64,000 bases of DNA from Alishewanella jeotgali KCTC 22429. GTDB lineage: Bacteria; Pseudomonadota; Gammaproteobacteria; Enterobacterales; Alteromonadaceae. The notes beneath the pieces are model-generated. The model worked only from the letters and a program-made list of their open reading frames with translations, made no database searches and was not told where the DNA came from. The translations under genes and the position numbers were made by a program. The stretch covers positions 88,247 to 152,246 of the forward strand of contig NZ_AHTH01000010.1 in the NCBI RefSeq assembly GCF_000245735.1. Reading direction: 5' to 3'. Below, one piece after another: positions 46,882-55,853 of this stretch (within the stretch, counting starts at the first letter, position 1; each line of letters begins with the position of its first letter).

Positions 46882-47940
46882 ATGGACAAACGACAATTTC
46901 TAAAACACAGTGCGCTGGCCTTAAGCCTGCTTCCGCTTACCGCCTGCGCTGTACCGGCTGGCGCAGCCACAGCCAGGCCGCAAGCTACTGGCCGCATTCT
47001 GCCAAAACCGCTGCGCAGGGGCGATACTGTGGGCTTAATCGCCTCATCGGCTGCCGTCGCGGATCTTGAAGATCTGGTGATCGCGCGCGAAACCCTGCAA
47101 GCCCTGGGTTTTAACGTAAAAAGCGGCCGCTTTTATAACGAACGCCGTGGCCATTTAGCCGGCAGAGATGAAGATCGCGCCGCGGATCTGAACGCGATGT
47201 TTGCCGATCCGGAGGTTAAAGCCGTGATCTGTGCCCGGGGTGGCTCTGGCGCAGCCCGCATTTTACCGCTGCTGGATTATCAGATGATCCGTCGTAATCC
47301 TAAGCCATTGCTCGGTTATTCCGATATCACCGCCCTGCATAATGCCTTGCTGGCACAGTGCGGCCTGGTCAGTTTTCATGGCCCGAATGGCATTGGCAGC
47401 TGGAATGCCTTTAATGTCGATCAGTTTGAGCGGCTGTTCTTTAACCAAGAGCTGATGCAATACCAGAACGAGCAGGATCTAAAAGGCGAGCTGGTGCAGC
47501 GCGAAAACCGTACCCGGGTTATTAGCGGCGGCAAAGCACAGGGCCAGCTGATCGGCGGCAATCTGACGGTATTAACGGCACTGGCTGGCACACCTTATCT
47601 GCCGGATTTTCAGGATAAGATTTTATTCCTCGAAGATATTGAAGAGCAGCCATACCGTATCGACCGCATGATGAGCACTTTAAAGCTAATGGGCGCGCTG
47701 GATAAAATTAAAGGCTTTATTTTTGGCGACTGTAACCGCTGTACTCCAGGCAATGGCTGGGGCAGTTTAACCTTAGATGAAATCTTTGCTGACTTTATTA
47801 AACCGCTCGGTATTCCGGCTTACCGCGGCGCCATGATTGGCCATATTCCAAAGCAGTTTATTGTGCCGGTTGGCGCTATGGCAGAAATGGATGCCGACGC
47901 CGGCACCTTCCGCCTGCTGGAGCCGGTGTTTCAAAATTAG
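46882..47940 (+). CDS. LD-carboxypeptidase (peptidase S66), exported
   Basis: A 352-residue LdcA-like serine peptidase that removes the terminal D-Ala of murein tetrapeptides. Nucleophile Ser in LGYSDITALHNAL, Glu in FLEDIEEQPYRIDRM and His in IGHIPKQ make the S66 triad; ARGGSGAARILPLLD is the family marker. The N-terminus KRQFLKHSALALSLLPLTAC is a signal with a lipobox, so it acts outside the cytoplasm, unlike E. coli LdcA. I start at Met5 (46882); an ATG at 46870 is an alternative, and neither has a strong ribosome site. Confidence 0.88.
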   Translation: MDKRQFLKHSALALSLLPLTACAVPAGAATARPQATGRILPKPLRRGDTVGLIASSAAVADLEDLVIARETLQALGFNVKSGRFYNERRGHLAGRDEDRAADLNAMFADPEVKAVICARGGSGAARILPLLDYQMIRRNPKPLLGYSDITALHNALLAQCGLVSFHGPNGIGSWNAFNVDQFERLFFNQELMQYQNEQDLKGELVQRENRTRVISGGKAQGQLIGGNLTVLTALAGTPYLPDFQDKILFLEDIEEQPYRIDRMMSTLKLMGALDKIKGFIFGDCNRCTPGNGWGSLTLDEIFADFIKPLGIPAYRGAMIGHIPKQFIVPVGAMAEMDADAGTFRLLEPVFQN

Positions 47941-47965
47941 CCCATATTAGCCTTACCTGCCTGAT

Positions 47966-47997
47966 AAAAAGCTTAGCAAAAACCTGCTAAGCTTTTT
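47966..47997 (+). terminator. Rho-independent terminator after the LD-carboxypeptidase gene
   Basis: A perfect 13-bp stem AAAAAGCTTAGCA / TGCTAAGCTTTTT with an AAAACC loop. A and T blocks lie within the arms, so it works in both directions. Confidence 0.9.
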
Positions 47998-48096
47998 ACA
48001 TTAAAGTTACACTTCGTTTGTTACCCGCCTGCTCTGGTAAGTCTGCTTACCAGAGTGTGTGTATTGGTGTGTGCAAGCTTGCGAAACGGAGCTATA

Positions 48097-48279
48097 ATGA
48101 AATCCATAGATTTGATCAGGGAACTGAAATCTGCAGGCTGTGAACTAAAACGGCAAGGCAAAGGCAGCCATCAACTATGGTATTCGCCACTTACTGGTAA
48201 AACCTTTGTCGTTCCCCATCCCAAAGGTGCCTTACCTATTGGCACATTAAAAGCGATCAGAAAAGCCGCTGGTATATAA
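48097..48279 (+). CDS. hicA: HicA-type toxin
   Basis: A 60-residue mRNA interferase with a double-stranded RNA-binding-like fold. The catalytic His is in GKGSHQLWYSPLTGK, and VPHPKGALPIGTLKAIRKAAGI is the usual end. I start at ATG 48097, with GGAG 6 bases upstream. It precedes the antitoxin hicB, the normal hicA-hicB order. Confidence 0.94.
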   Translation: MKSIDLIRELKSAGCELKRQGKGSHQLWYSPLTGKTFVVPHPKGALPIGTLKAIRKAAGI

Positions 48280-48290
48280 CGAGGTAAACT

Positions 48291-48731
48291 ATGTATTTTT
48301 CGGTGGGTATTGAACAACCAACAGATGATAAAACCGCTTATGGTCTAGTGGTGCCTGCGCTTTGTACCGCCGACTTTAGTTGTATCAGTGCTGCTGACAG
48401 CCAGGCAGAAATTGCGCCAGCTGTAACAGAAGCCATTATGATGATGCTGGAACAGCTTCAAGAGCAAGGCCTTGCACTAACCAACATTCAGGATCTTGGC
48501 CCGCTTAGCTATCAAAAGCAAACTGAGTATGCGTATTGTGACGGTTGGTTGCTGGTTTATATTGATCTGTCTAGTTTTGACGGTAAACCCAAGCGTATTA
48601 ACATCAGTATGCCTGACACCTTGATCAGCCGCATTGATCAAACAGTGAAGAACTCACCTGATCGTTACCGTGATCGCAGTCACTTTTTGGCTACAGCGGC
48701 GCGGCATGAATTGGAGACGGCAAGCAATTAG
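48291..48731 (+). CDS. hicB: HicB-type antitoxin
   Basis: A 146-residue antitoxin. The N-terminal half is the degenerate RNase H-like HicB fold (YGLVVPALCTADFSCIS, then EAIMMMLEQLQEQG). The C-terminal ~45 residues form a ribbon-helix-helix DNA-binding domain (RINISMPDTLISRIDQTVK, RSHFLATAARHEL). AACGAGG precedes the ATG. Its 3' end overlaps the convergent GNAT gene by 41 bases. Confidence 0.93.
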   Translation: MYFSVGIEQPTDDKTAYGLVVPALCTADFSCISAADSQAEIAPAVTEAIMMMLEQLQEQGLALTNIQDLGPLSYQKQTEYAYCDGWLLVYIDLSSFDGKPKRINISMPDTLISRIDQTVKNSPDRYRDRSHFLATAARHELETASN

Positions 48732-49206
48732 CCATTCCGTTACAACACCAGCTCATAATGGTCACCGCCTTGCCCTGATACAGCTCCTGCTTGAGTACCT
48801 GCCAGCCCAGGCGTTGATAAAACGCCGTCTGATCTTCGGTAAATAAATACAGTTGCGTCAGCCCCTGCTGCCGGGCTTCTGTCATCACTTGCTGCACCAG
48901 CCATTTGCCAAGCCCTTTACCTCTTACCGAAGGTGCCAGATAAATATTGGCCAGCCAGGGCGATAACTCACGATTGGTTTGCATATCGTGCAGTAACAGC
49001 GAGGCGGTGCCTACCACCTGATGTTCATACACTACGACCCAACTGATCGGCAATTGCTGCTCATTTAAACTGTCGGCCAGATCGGCGGCAAAGTCGGCTT
49101 CGGTTTTTTCCGGAAACAGGGCGCCCCACTCCAGATAATGCCAATGCGCCAGCTCAGGGATCAGCTCAGGCAAATACTTAAGCAGGATCAGATCAGGACT
49201 GCTCAT
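48691..49206 (-). CDS. GNAT-family N-acetyltransferase
   Basis: A 171-residue acetyltransferase. VVVYEHQVVGTASLLL is the central strand, and NIYLAPSVRGKGLGKWLVQQV holds the RGKGLG acetyl-CoA loop; TAFYQRLGWQVLKQE is the end of the fold. The last ~18 residues (CCNGMANCLPSPIHAAPL) lie beyond the usual domain end and are read from the 3' end of hicB, so the original stop may have been lost when hicAB arrived. Substrate unknown. Confidence 0.87.
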   Translation of the reverse strand: MSSPDLILLKYLPELIPELAHWHYLEWGALFPEKTEADFAADLADSLNEQQLPISWVVVYEHQVVGTASLLLHDMQTNRELSPWLANIYLAPSVRGKGLGKWLVQQVMTEARQQGLTQLYLFTEDQTAFYQRLGWQVLKQELYQGKAVTIMSWCCNGMANCLPSPIHAAPL

Positions 49207-49249
49207 AGCATACCGGTATTAATACGCAAAAAAGACAGCGTCATAGCGC

Positions 49250-49699
49250 TTAGGATGACTCACACAGGGCCTTGAGTTTTTCCAGTGCTTTGGGCCAGGC
49301 TTGCTGCATAAAGCTTTCGTACTCCGCAGCCACTTCCTGCTCAACCTGCAGCTCTGTGATGTCGCCATGGCGCAGAAAACGGAAATTTTCGAAGGCTGGC
49401 GCCCAGCTTGTTACCTGTTCGCTGTCCAGATCATCACGCCCGGCATACACAAAACCCTGATGGCTGATTGACATAAACTCCAACGGCCGTACCTCGGCGA
49501 TATGCGCGACCATGCCATTACCGTCGGGATCGAGAAAGCGTATCGTCTCACCTTGCCGCCATTCGCCCTGATAATAAGAGCCTTCGCAAAAAGCCGCCGT
49601 CCACTGCCGGTAAGCCTGTGGGTCAAACATCCGTTGCCAGACATGTTCGACTGGTGCCTTTATCACAATACTATGCTGGATGACTTTGACGTTACGCAT
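49250..49699 (-). CDS. SRPBCC-domain protein (AHSA1-like)
   Basis: A 149-residue START-like ligand-binding fold. HSIVIKAPVEHVWQRMFDPQAYRQWTAAF is the typical first helix and strand, followed by FLDPDGNGMVAHIAEVRPLEFMSISHQG and a long C-terminal helix (YESFMQQAWPKALEKLKAL). Such proteins bind hydrophobic ligands; the specific role is unknown. It is in the same direction as the GNAT gene, with a 43-base gap. Confidence 0.88.
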   Translation of the reverse strand: MRNVKVIQHSIVIKAPVEHVWQRMFDPQAYRQWTAAFCEGSYYQGEWRQGETIRFLDPDGNGMVAHIAEVRPLEFMSISHQGFVYAGRDDLDSEQVTSWAPAFENFRFLRHGDITELQVEQEVAAEYESFMQQAWPKALEKLKALCESS

Positions 49700-49839
49700 C
49701 GGTTTTTCCTCTTATTATGCAATGCGAAGCCGGCGTTGAGTATGTGCACGCGGCTACGGATCCCGTCCGGAGTTGGTCAGCCAGATAAAAGTAGCACAGT
49801 GGCGCCAACTTGGGAATCTTAGCCTGCACTACTACACCT

Positions 49840-49868
49840 GACTCCGGTATGCTTGTCGTACCGGAGTC
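49840..49868 (-). repeat. REP-like hairpin, copy 4
   Basis: GACTCCGGTAT-GCTTGTCG-TACCGGAGTC is followed by ACATCTGCGATCTAGAGCAG. The flanks from 49826 to about 49910 closely match those of the copy at 50647. The interval 49700-50013 holds no gene, only this and the next half-copy. Confidence 0.88.
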
Positions 49869-49989
49869 ACATCTGCGATCTAGAGCAGAAAACCAATGTC
49901 GTCGTTTTGCCTGTGCCGCTGTATGGAACACGGATTTGATTTAGGGGAGATGGCACCAAGCCTTTGCAACAGCCCTGGCTACTGCACCT

Positions 49990-50009
49990 GACTCCGGTAT
50001 GCTTGCCGT
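49990..50009 (-). repeat. REP-like hairpin, half copy
   Basis: GACTCCGGTATGCTTGCCGT matches the first arm and loop, then diverges at 50010 just before the end of the YoeB toxin gene (stop at 50014). The second arm is missing. The sequence before it (CTACTGCACCT) matches that before the full copies. Confidence 0.8.
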
Positions 50010-50013
50010 TAGG

Positions 50014-50286
50014 CTAGGTCTGATCGTAGTGACCACCAATAGCGAAGATATAAATAGCTTTTTCGTCGAACCGATATACCAAACGATCTTTCTGAGATAT
50101 CCGTTTTGACCAGAGGCCGGAGAGATTATGCTTAAGTGGTTCTGGCTTCCCTAAACCTGCAGCGGGATTGTTTGAACGCAGCATTTCCCTCAGTAATTTG
50201 CACAATGCCTTGTGCAATTGTTTATCTTTCTCGCGCATAGCTTCATACGCTTCCCAAGTGTTGCCTTCAAAGACCAGTGATCTCAT
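50014..50286 (-). CDS. yoeB: YoeB-type toxin
   Basis: A 90-residue RelE-superfamily ribosome-dependent mRNA interferase. EAYEAMREKDKQLHKALCKLLREM and PEPLKHNLSGLWSKRISQKDRLVYRFD hold the catalytic Glu/Arg region, and GGHYDQT is close to the YoeB end (SHYDD-like; essential His and Tyr present). It overlaps yefM by 20 bases. Full length and likely active. Confidence 0.94.
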   Translation of the reverse strand: MRSLVFEGNTWEAYEAMREKDKQLHKALCKLLREMLRSNNPAAGLGKPEPLKHNLSGLWSKRISQKDRLVYRFDEKAIYIFAIGGHYDQT

Positions 50287-50539
50287 TCATTTGCTCTTCG
50301 GTCGGAATATAGCCTTTACCACTGTTGTGAGTTTCAAGGGACCTAGCAATCTGTTGCATCAGATTTTGGTTCTGCAGTATATAAAGCGTTTCTTGCTCGC
50401 GCTCCCAGTCATCGGCACTAATCACAACGAACGCATCTCCGGCCCTTCTCGTTACCTTGAGCGGTTCGTGTCTGTTAATCACTTCTTCTACAACACTCTT
50501 CATGTTGTCTCTAAATTTGTTTACGCTAATCGTATCCAT
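50267..50539 (-). CDS. yefM: YefM-type antitoxin
   Basis: A 90-residue Phd/YefM antitoxin. SVNKFRDNMKSVVEEVINRHEPLKVTRR is the DNA-binding part, and VVISADDWEREQETLYIL follows. The C-terminal YIPTEEQMNEITGL binds the toxin. I start at ATG 50539, with AAGGTG upstream. A TGTACGGA palindrome 14 bases before the start is the likely operator. Confidence 0.94.
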   Translation of the reverse strand: MDTISVNKFRDNMKSVVEEVINRHEPLKVTRRAGDAFVVISADDWEREQETLYILQNQNLMQQIARSLETHNSGKGYIPTEEQMNEITGL

Positions 50540-50552
50540 AACGGCACCTTGA

Positions 50553-50571
50553 TGTACGGACTTTCCGTACA
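50553..50571. promoter_or_regulatory. Palindromic operator upstream of yefM-yoeB
   Basis: TGTACGGA-CTT-TCCGTACA is a perfect 8-bp inverted repeat, just before yefM, and its ends TGTAC resemble the TGTACA core bound by YefM-YoeB in E. coli. The -10-like TATACTT on the minus strand overlaps its upstream side, as for an autorepressor site. Confidence 0.65.
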
Positions 50572-50646
50572 AGTATATGTCAAGAGCCCTAACAAGACCA
50601 AGGATAGCGACAGCTTTTTCGTTCCGGCTTTGCCGCTACTGCGCCT

Positions 50647-50675
50647 GACTCCGGTATGCTTGCCGTACCGGAGTC
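50647..50675 (-). repeat. REP-like hairpin, copy 5
   Basis: GACTCCGGTAT-GCTTGCCG-TACCGGAGTC is a perfect stem, followed by ATAATCTGCGAACTGGAGCAG. Flanks match those of the copy at 49840. The interval 50572-50932 has no supportable gene; a 92-codon minus frame (50674-50952) covers it but starts in this repeat's shadow and has no ribosome site. Confidence 0.88.
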
Positions 50676-50932
50676 ATAATCTGCGAACTGGAGCAGAAAA
50701 CCGATGTCGTCGATTTTCCTGGTGATGCTGCGTGTGAAAGGTAGGAAAAAGTATCAAAACCAACCACATCTTCAACGGTAGCCGGTAAATTATCTGTTTC
50801 CAAAATAAACAAACCCCATTAGCATCAGTTATACCAAAAATTAAGTGAACCGGGCCGTTCATCAGGAGTTTATCCGTCACTGAAAAGCGTGCCGGATAAA
50901 ACTCTAAAGCGTTATATGTCAAGGAGAGTATC

Positions 50933-51307
50933 TTGGCCACGATATTAATCACTATTTTCTTACTTCTTTTCGCGGCTGCTGAATTGATTTTTAGGTTACG
51001 AATGAGAATGGGAGCAACTCCTGTCTGTTTTATAGTATTGTTTGTAGTAATTCTGCTTGGTGCATATGGGTATTTCTTCGAAAGTTCTCCCTATGGAATA
51101 GTGCAGCCTCCAATTAAGTATGCTTTGAGCAAAATTATTATGTATGGGAGTCCGATTATATTAATGCTTGTTGCAACCAGCTTTTTTAAGAAACCTTCAT
51201 CACTCTTTATTCATTGGTTTGCAGGTGTTTTCTCAGCTCTTTATACGGCTCTTTTCCCTTTAATTGGCATATACACAGTATGCTCCTTAGGAATTGATTG
51301 CCTTTGA
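50933..51307 (+). CDS. AT-rich orphan gene: four-helix membrane protein, TTG start
   Basis: A 124-residue protein with about four transmembrane helices: TILITIFLLLFAAAELIF, CFIVLFVVILLGAYGYFF, IMYGSPIILMLVATSFF and HWFAGVFSALYTALFPLIGIYTV. The start is TTG at 50933, with AAGGAGAG 5-12 bases upstream, a strong site. No family is recognised. The gene is clearly more AT-rich than the core genes and lies in a repeat-rich accessory stretch, so transfer is likely. Confidence 0.65.
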   Translation: MATILITIFLLLFAAAELIFRLRMRMGATPVCFIVLFVVILLGAYGYFFESSPYGIVQPPIKYALSKIIMYGSPIILMLVATSFFKKPSSLFIHWFAGVFSALYTALFPLIGIYTVCSLGIDCL

Positions 51308-51428
51308 AGATGACGTATGACAAGTTACTAAATTTCGTTACGGCCAAAAAAAGCGTGGTCTCCACGGGACAGCCTAAACTGCGTTTCGGCTGCCCATTAG
51401 CAATGGTGTTATGTGCAAATGGAAGTTT

Positions 51429-51974
51429 ATGTTTAAACTGATAATTATATTATTAATCTCAACTCATTTGTTATCTTGTTCTACCAATGATCATTTGCCC
51501 ACTCCCATTTTAGAGACTGCTTTTCCTTATGAAGAACACGAAGAGTTTTTTCCTGATATAAAATTTCAAGTTGGATACTTTGGGAATAAAAAAGGGATGT
51601 ATGGTTTTCAAATCGATGATAAAGAGTTAATGATTGCATCCAAAGATTTTGTAACAAAAGCAATAACAAAAAACAATCTAAAGTTAAAAAATTGCCCTAA
51701 CGTAGTTGCTTTAATTGAAAAGTTAAAAAACTCCCTCTTAGACTCATCTAAAATGATTTTAGGATATAAACCTGTACAAGAAACGGATGTAATAATGCTT
51801 GATGGTTTATTTTACGAGTTGTATTGGGGAGGCCACGGAAGTAGCGCCATTACTCTTTCAGGTTTTGGTATCGCAGAGTATGAGATACCATGGATCAAAA
51901 TAGCAGAAGAAATAAAAGTTAAGGCTCTGGAATGTGTTGCACATAACACATATGAGCCTTCTCGGAGTCAATAG
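51429..51974 (+). CDS. AT-rich orphan lipoprotein
   Basis: A 181-residue protein with a lipoprotein signal FKLIIILLISTHLLSC-S. The mature part has EEHEEFFPDIKFQVGYFGNKKG, a helical middle rich in Lys/Asn/Leu, and LDGLFYELYWGGHGSSAITLSGFG near the C-terminus. I start at ATG 51429, with GGAAG 4 bases upstream; ATG 51411 is an alternative. No family is recognised. It is strongly AT-rich. GTGTTATGTGC (51406-51416) before it and GCACATAACAC (51939-51949) near its end are exact inverted copies. Confidence 0.65.
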   Translation: MFKLIIILLISTHLLSCSTNDHLPTPILETAFPYEEHEEFFPDIKFQVGYFGNKKGMYGFQIDDKELMIASKDFVTKAITKNNLKLKNCPNVVALIEKLKNSLLDSSKMILGYKPVQETDVIMLDGLFYELYWGGHGSSAITLSGFGIAEYEIPWIKIAEEIKVKALECVAHNTYEPSRSQ

Positions 51975-52071
51975 GTAAAACCGCTCTTCTGGCCGCGTTA
52001 GCGGCCAGTTTGTTGTCCATCAGCAAGATAGACTGCTTCATCTGTCATCATGGTTGCGCCAAAGCGATATA

Positions 52072-52383
52072 ATCACTATCGCAGGATGGACTCCGGTACG
52101 GCAAGCATACCGGAGTCCCGGATCGGGGTAGCGTTGAGATTAGTGCTGCTATCACTATCGCAGGATGGACTCCGGTACGGCGAGCGTACCGGAGTCCTAG
52201 GTTTGCTGTAGCGATGAGATTGGTGCTGCTATCACTATCGCAGAGTGGACTCCGGTACGGCGAGCGTACCGGAGTCCTGGGTTTGCGGTAGCGTTGAGAT
52301 TGGTGCTGCTATCACTATCGCAGAATGGACTCCGGTACGACGAGCGTACCGGAGTCCTGGAGCGGGGTAGCGTTTAGAATGGC
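52072..52383 (+). repeat. Four-unit tandem array of 79-80 bp repeats, each with a REP-like hairpin
   Basis: Units start at 52072, 52151, 52231 and 52311. Each has ATCACTATCGCAG, then a hairpin GGACTCCGGTACG-loop-CGTACCGGAGTCC (52088-52118, 52167-52197, 52247-52277, 52327-52357), then a ~35-base linker GTAGCGTTGAGATTGGTGCTGCT. Units differ at a few positions; the stem of unit 4 has a change next to the loop. It lies in the gene-free interval 51975-52547, downstream of guaA and of the orphan lipoprotein. Confidence 0.93.
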
Positions 52384-52412
52384 GCTACAGTAATAAAAAC
52401 AACGCCTTAATT
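52384..52412. repeat. Direct repeat A, left copy
   Basis: GCTACAGTAATAAAAACAACGCC followed by TTAATT matches 52521-52549 at all but a few positions. The two copies bracket the palindrome at 52441-52527. Confidence 0.75.
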
Positions 52413-52440
52413 TACTCGGGTTTTGGCTAAGGATTTGTTG

Positions 52441-52527
52441 CTGTAGCAAAGCCGTCGAGCTGTTCAGCCCCGGGAGCATACATACAGTATGTGACCGGGG
52501 TGAACGGCGAAGACAATGCCGCTACAG
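52441..52527. repeat. 87-bp imperfect palindrome downstream of guaA
   Basis: The ends CTGTAGC and GCTACAG are exact complements. Inner blocks pair too: GTTCA-CCCCGG with CCGGGG-GAAC, and CATAC with GTATG around the centre. It lies between two direct repeat copies and next to the guaA stop. Its shape is like a small non-autonomous element; no coding potential is seen. Confidence 0.7.
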
Positions 52528-52549
52528 TGACAAAGACAACGCCAAAATT
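52521..52549. repeat. Direct repeat A, right copy, abutting the guaA stop codon
   Basis: GCTACAGTGACAAAGACAACGCC followed by AAAATT. It matches 52384-52412 with a few substitutions and overlaps the end of the palindrome and the first bases of the guaA stop. Confidence 0.75.
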
Positions 52550-54125
52550 ATTCCCATTCGATGGTCGCTGGTGGCTTGCCTGAAATATCGTAAACTACGC
52601 GGCTAATACCATTGATCTCGTTAATAATCCGGTTCGACACCTTACCCAGCAACTCATATGGCAGGTGTGCCCAATGTGCGGTCATAAAGTCGATGGTTTC
52701 TACCGCGCGTAGCGAGATCACCCAGTCGTACTTACGGGCATCGCCCATTACACCCACTGATTTAACCGGCAGGAATACGGCGAACGCCTGGCTGACTTTA
52801 TTGTACAGATCGGCTTTATGCAGCTCTTCGATAAAGATCGCATCGGCACGGCGCAGTAAGTCGCAGTATTCTTTTTTGATTTCGCCCAGTACCCGCACCC
52901 CTAAACCTGGTCCCGGGAACGGGTGACGGTACAGCATATCGTACGGTAAGCCCAACTCTAAACCGACTTTGCGCACTTCGTCTTTAAACAATTCGCGCAG
53001 TGGCTCGACTAAGCCCAGCTTCATATGCTCTGGCAAACCGCCAACGTTATGGTGCGATTTAATCACATGGGCTTTACCGGTTGCGGAACCTGCGGATTCA
53101 ATCACATCCGGATAGATGGTGCCCTGTGCCAGCCATTTGGCATTGCTCAGCTTTTGCGCTTGTTCGTCGAACACTTCAACAAAAACGCGGCCGATAATTT
53201 TCCGCTTCGCTTCCGGCTCATCCACGCCGGCTAAGGCCGACAGGAAACGCTGTTCGGCATCGACTTTGATAATATTTAAACCAAAGTGATCGCCAAACAT
53301 ATCCATGACCTGCTTGCCTTCGTTGAGGCGCAGCAGGCCGTTATCAACAAAAACACAGGTCAGGTTTTTGCCGATAGCGCGGTGCAGCAGCATGGCGACC
53401 ACAGAGCTGTCGACACCACCGGATAAGCCCAGGATCACCTGATCATCACCGATTTGCTGTTTTAAGCGTACGATGGCATCTTCAATAATCGAGGCTGGCG
53501 TCCACAGCTTGTCACAGCCACAGATATCCACCACAAAATGCTCCAGCATCCGCAGGCCCTGGCGGGTATGGGTGACTTCCGGGTGGAACTGTACACCGTA
53601 AAACTGCCGCGCTTCGTCCGCCATGGCGGCATGCGGGCAGGTTGGCGTTTGGGCAATCGTCGTAAAACCGGCCGGGATCTGTACCACTTTATCGCCGTGG
53701 CTCATCCACACATCTAACAAGGCATTGCCGTTGGCGCCGATATGGTCTTCAATTTTGGCGAACAGTTCATTTGGCGCCAGCACTTCGACCTGGGCATAAC
53801 CAAACTCACGCTCCTCTGAGCCCTGCACCTTACCGCCCAGCTGCTCTGCCATAGTTTGCATACCGTAGCACACGCCCAGTACCGGCACGCCCGCTTCAAA
53901 CACATAAGCCGGTGCCCGTGGTGAGCCGGCTTCGGTAACGCTTTCCGGGCCGCCGGATAAGATAATACCGGTTGGATTAAAATCGCGGATTTGGGCTTCG
54001 GTCACATCCCAGGCCCACAGCTCGCAGTAAACGCCGATTTCGCGCACCCGGCGGGCAATCAGCTGGGTATATTGCGAACCAAAGTCGAGGATCAGAATAC
54101 GATGATGATGAATATTTTTGTTCAT
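52548..54125 (-). CDS. guaA: GMP synthase (glutamine-hydrolysing)
   Basis: Aminates XMP to GMP. It has 525 residues, as in E. coli. The N-terminal amidotransferase has nucleophile Cys in [16 protein letters not shown] and the His/Glu pair in [11 protein letters not shown]. The ATP-pyrophosphatase domain has [15 protein letters not shown], and the dimer domain ends [17 protein letters not shown]. It is downstream of guaB on the same strand, the usual guaBA operon, with a 106-base gap. Confidence 0.98.
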   Translation of the reverse strand: MNKNIHHHRILILDFGSQYTQLIARRVREIGVYCELWAWDVTEAQIRDFNPTGIILSGGPESVTEAGSPRAPAYVFEAGVPVLGVCYGMQTMAEQLGGKVQGSEEREFGYAQVEVLAPNELFAKIEDHIGANGNALLDVWMSHGDKVVQIPAGFTTIAQTPTCPHAAMADEARQFYGVQFHPEVTHTRQGLRMLEHFVVDICGCDKLWTPASIIEDAIVRLKQQIGDDQVILGLSGGVDSSVVAMLLHRAIGKNLTCVFVDNGLLRLNEGKQVMDMFGDHFGLNIIKVDAEQRFLSALAGVDEPEAKRKIIGRVFVEVFDEQAQKLSNAKWLAQGTIYPDVIESAGSATGKAHVIKSHHNVGGLPEHMKLGLVEPLRELFKDEVRKVGLELGLPYDMLYRHPFPGPGLGVRVLGEIKKEYCDLLRRADAIFIEELHKADLYNKVSQAFAVFLPVKSVGVMGDARKYDWVISLRAVETIDFMTAHWAHLPYELLGKVSNRIINEINGISRVVYDISGKPPATIEWE

Positions 54126-54146
54126 AGTAACCTTGTATGCTCAGGC

Positions 54147-54164
54147 GGCTGGCTTGCGCCAGCC
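54147..54164. terminator. Small hairpin in the guaB-guaA gap
   Basis: GGCTGGC-TTGC-GCCAGCC is a 7-bp stem without a T run. It may attenuate or stabilise the guaBA message rather than end it. Confidence 0.35.
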
Positions 54165-54231
54165 GGATTCGGGTATTGGCTTAACGAAAACGCCAAGCTA
54201 ACCTAAACGCTAAATTTACCTAACCGCCAAC

Positions 54232-55770
<1,539 letters not shown>

Positions 55771-55853
55771 TTAGGACAAAGGCTTTTTTTCTTTTTGTCA
55801 GGTAGCCCCACTCTGGGTACACTAGGGGCCTGATTGCTAAACTGAATGACGCT

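Noticed and set aside
50674..50952. 92-codon minus-strand frame
   Set aside because: It has no ribosome site, its 3' part is antisense to a REP-like repeat, its 5' end overlaps the well-supported start of the plus-strand membrane gene, and its sequence resembles no family.
50911..51949. Integron gene cassettes with attC sites around the AT-rich orphan genes
   Set aside because: GTTATRTG motifs are present, but no upstream complementary core forms an attC stem at either boundary, the motif departs from GTTRRRY, and no integrase is in the window.
52072..52383. CRISPR array
   Set aside because: Repeats are 79-80 bp with similar sequence throughout; there are no unique spacers of constant length and no cas genes nearby.
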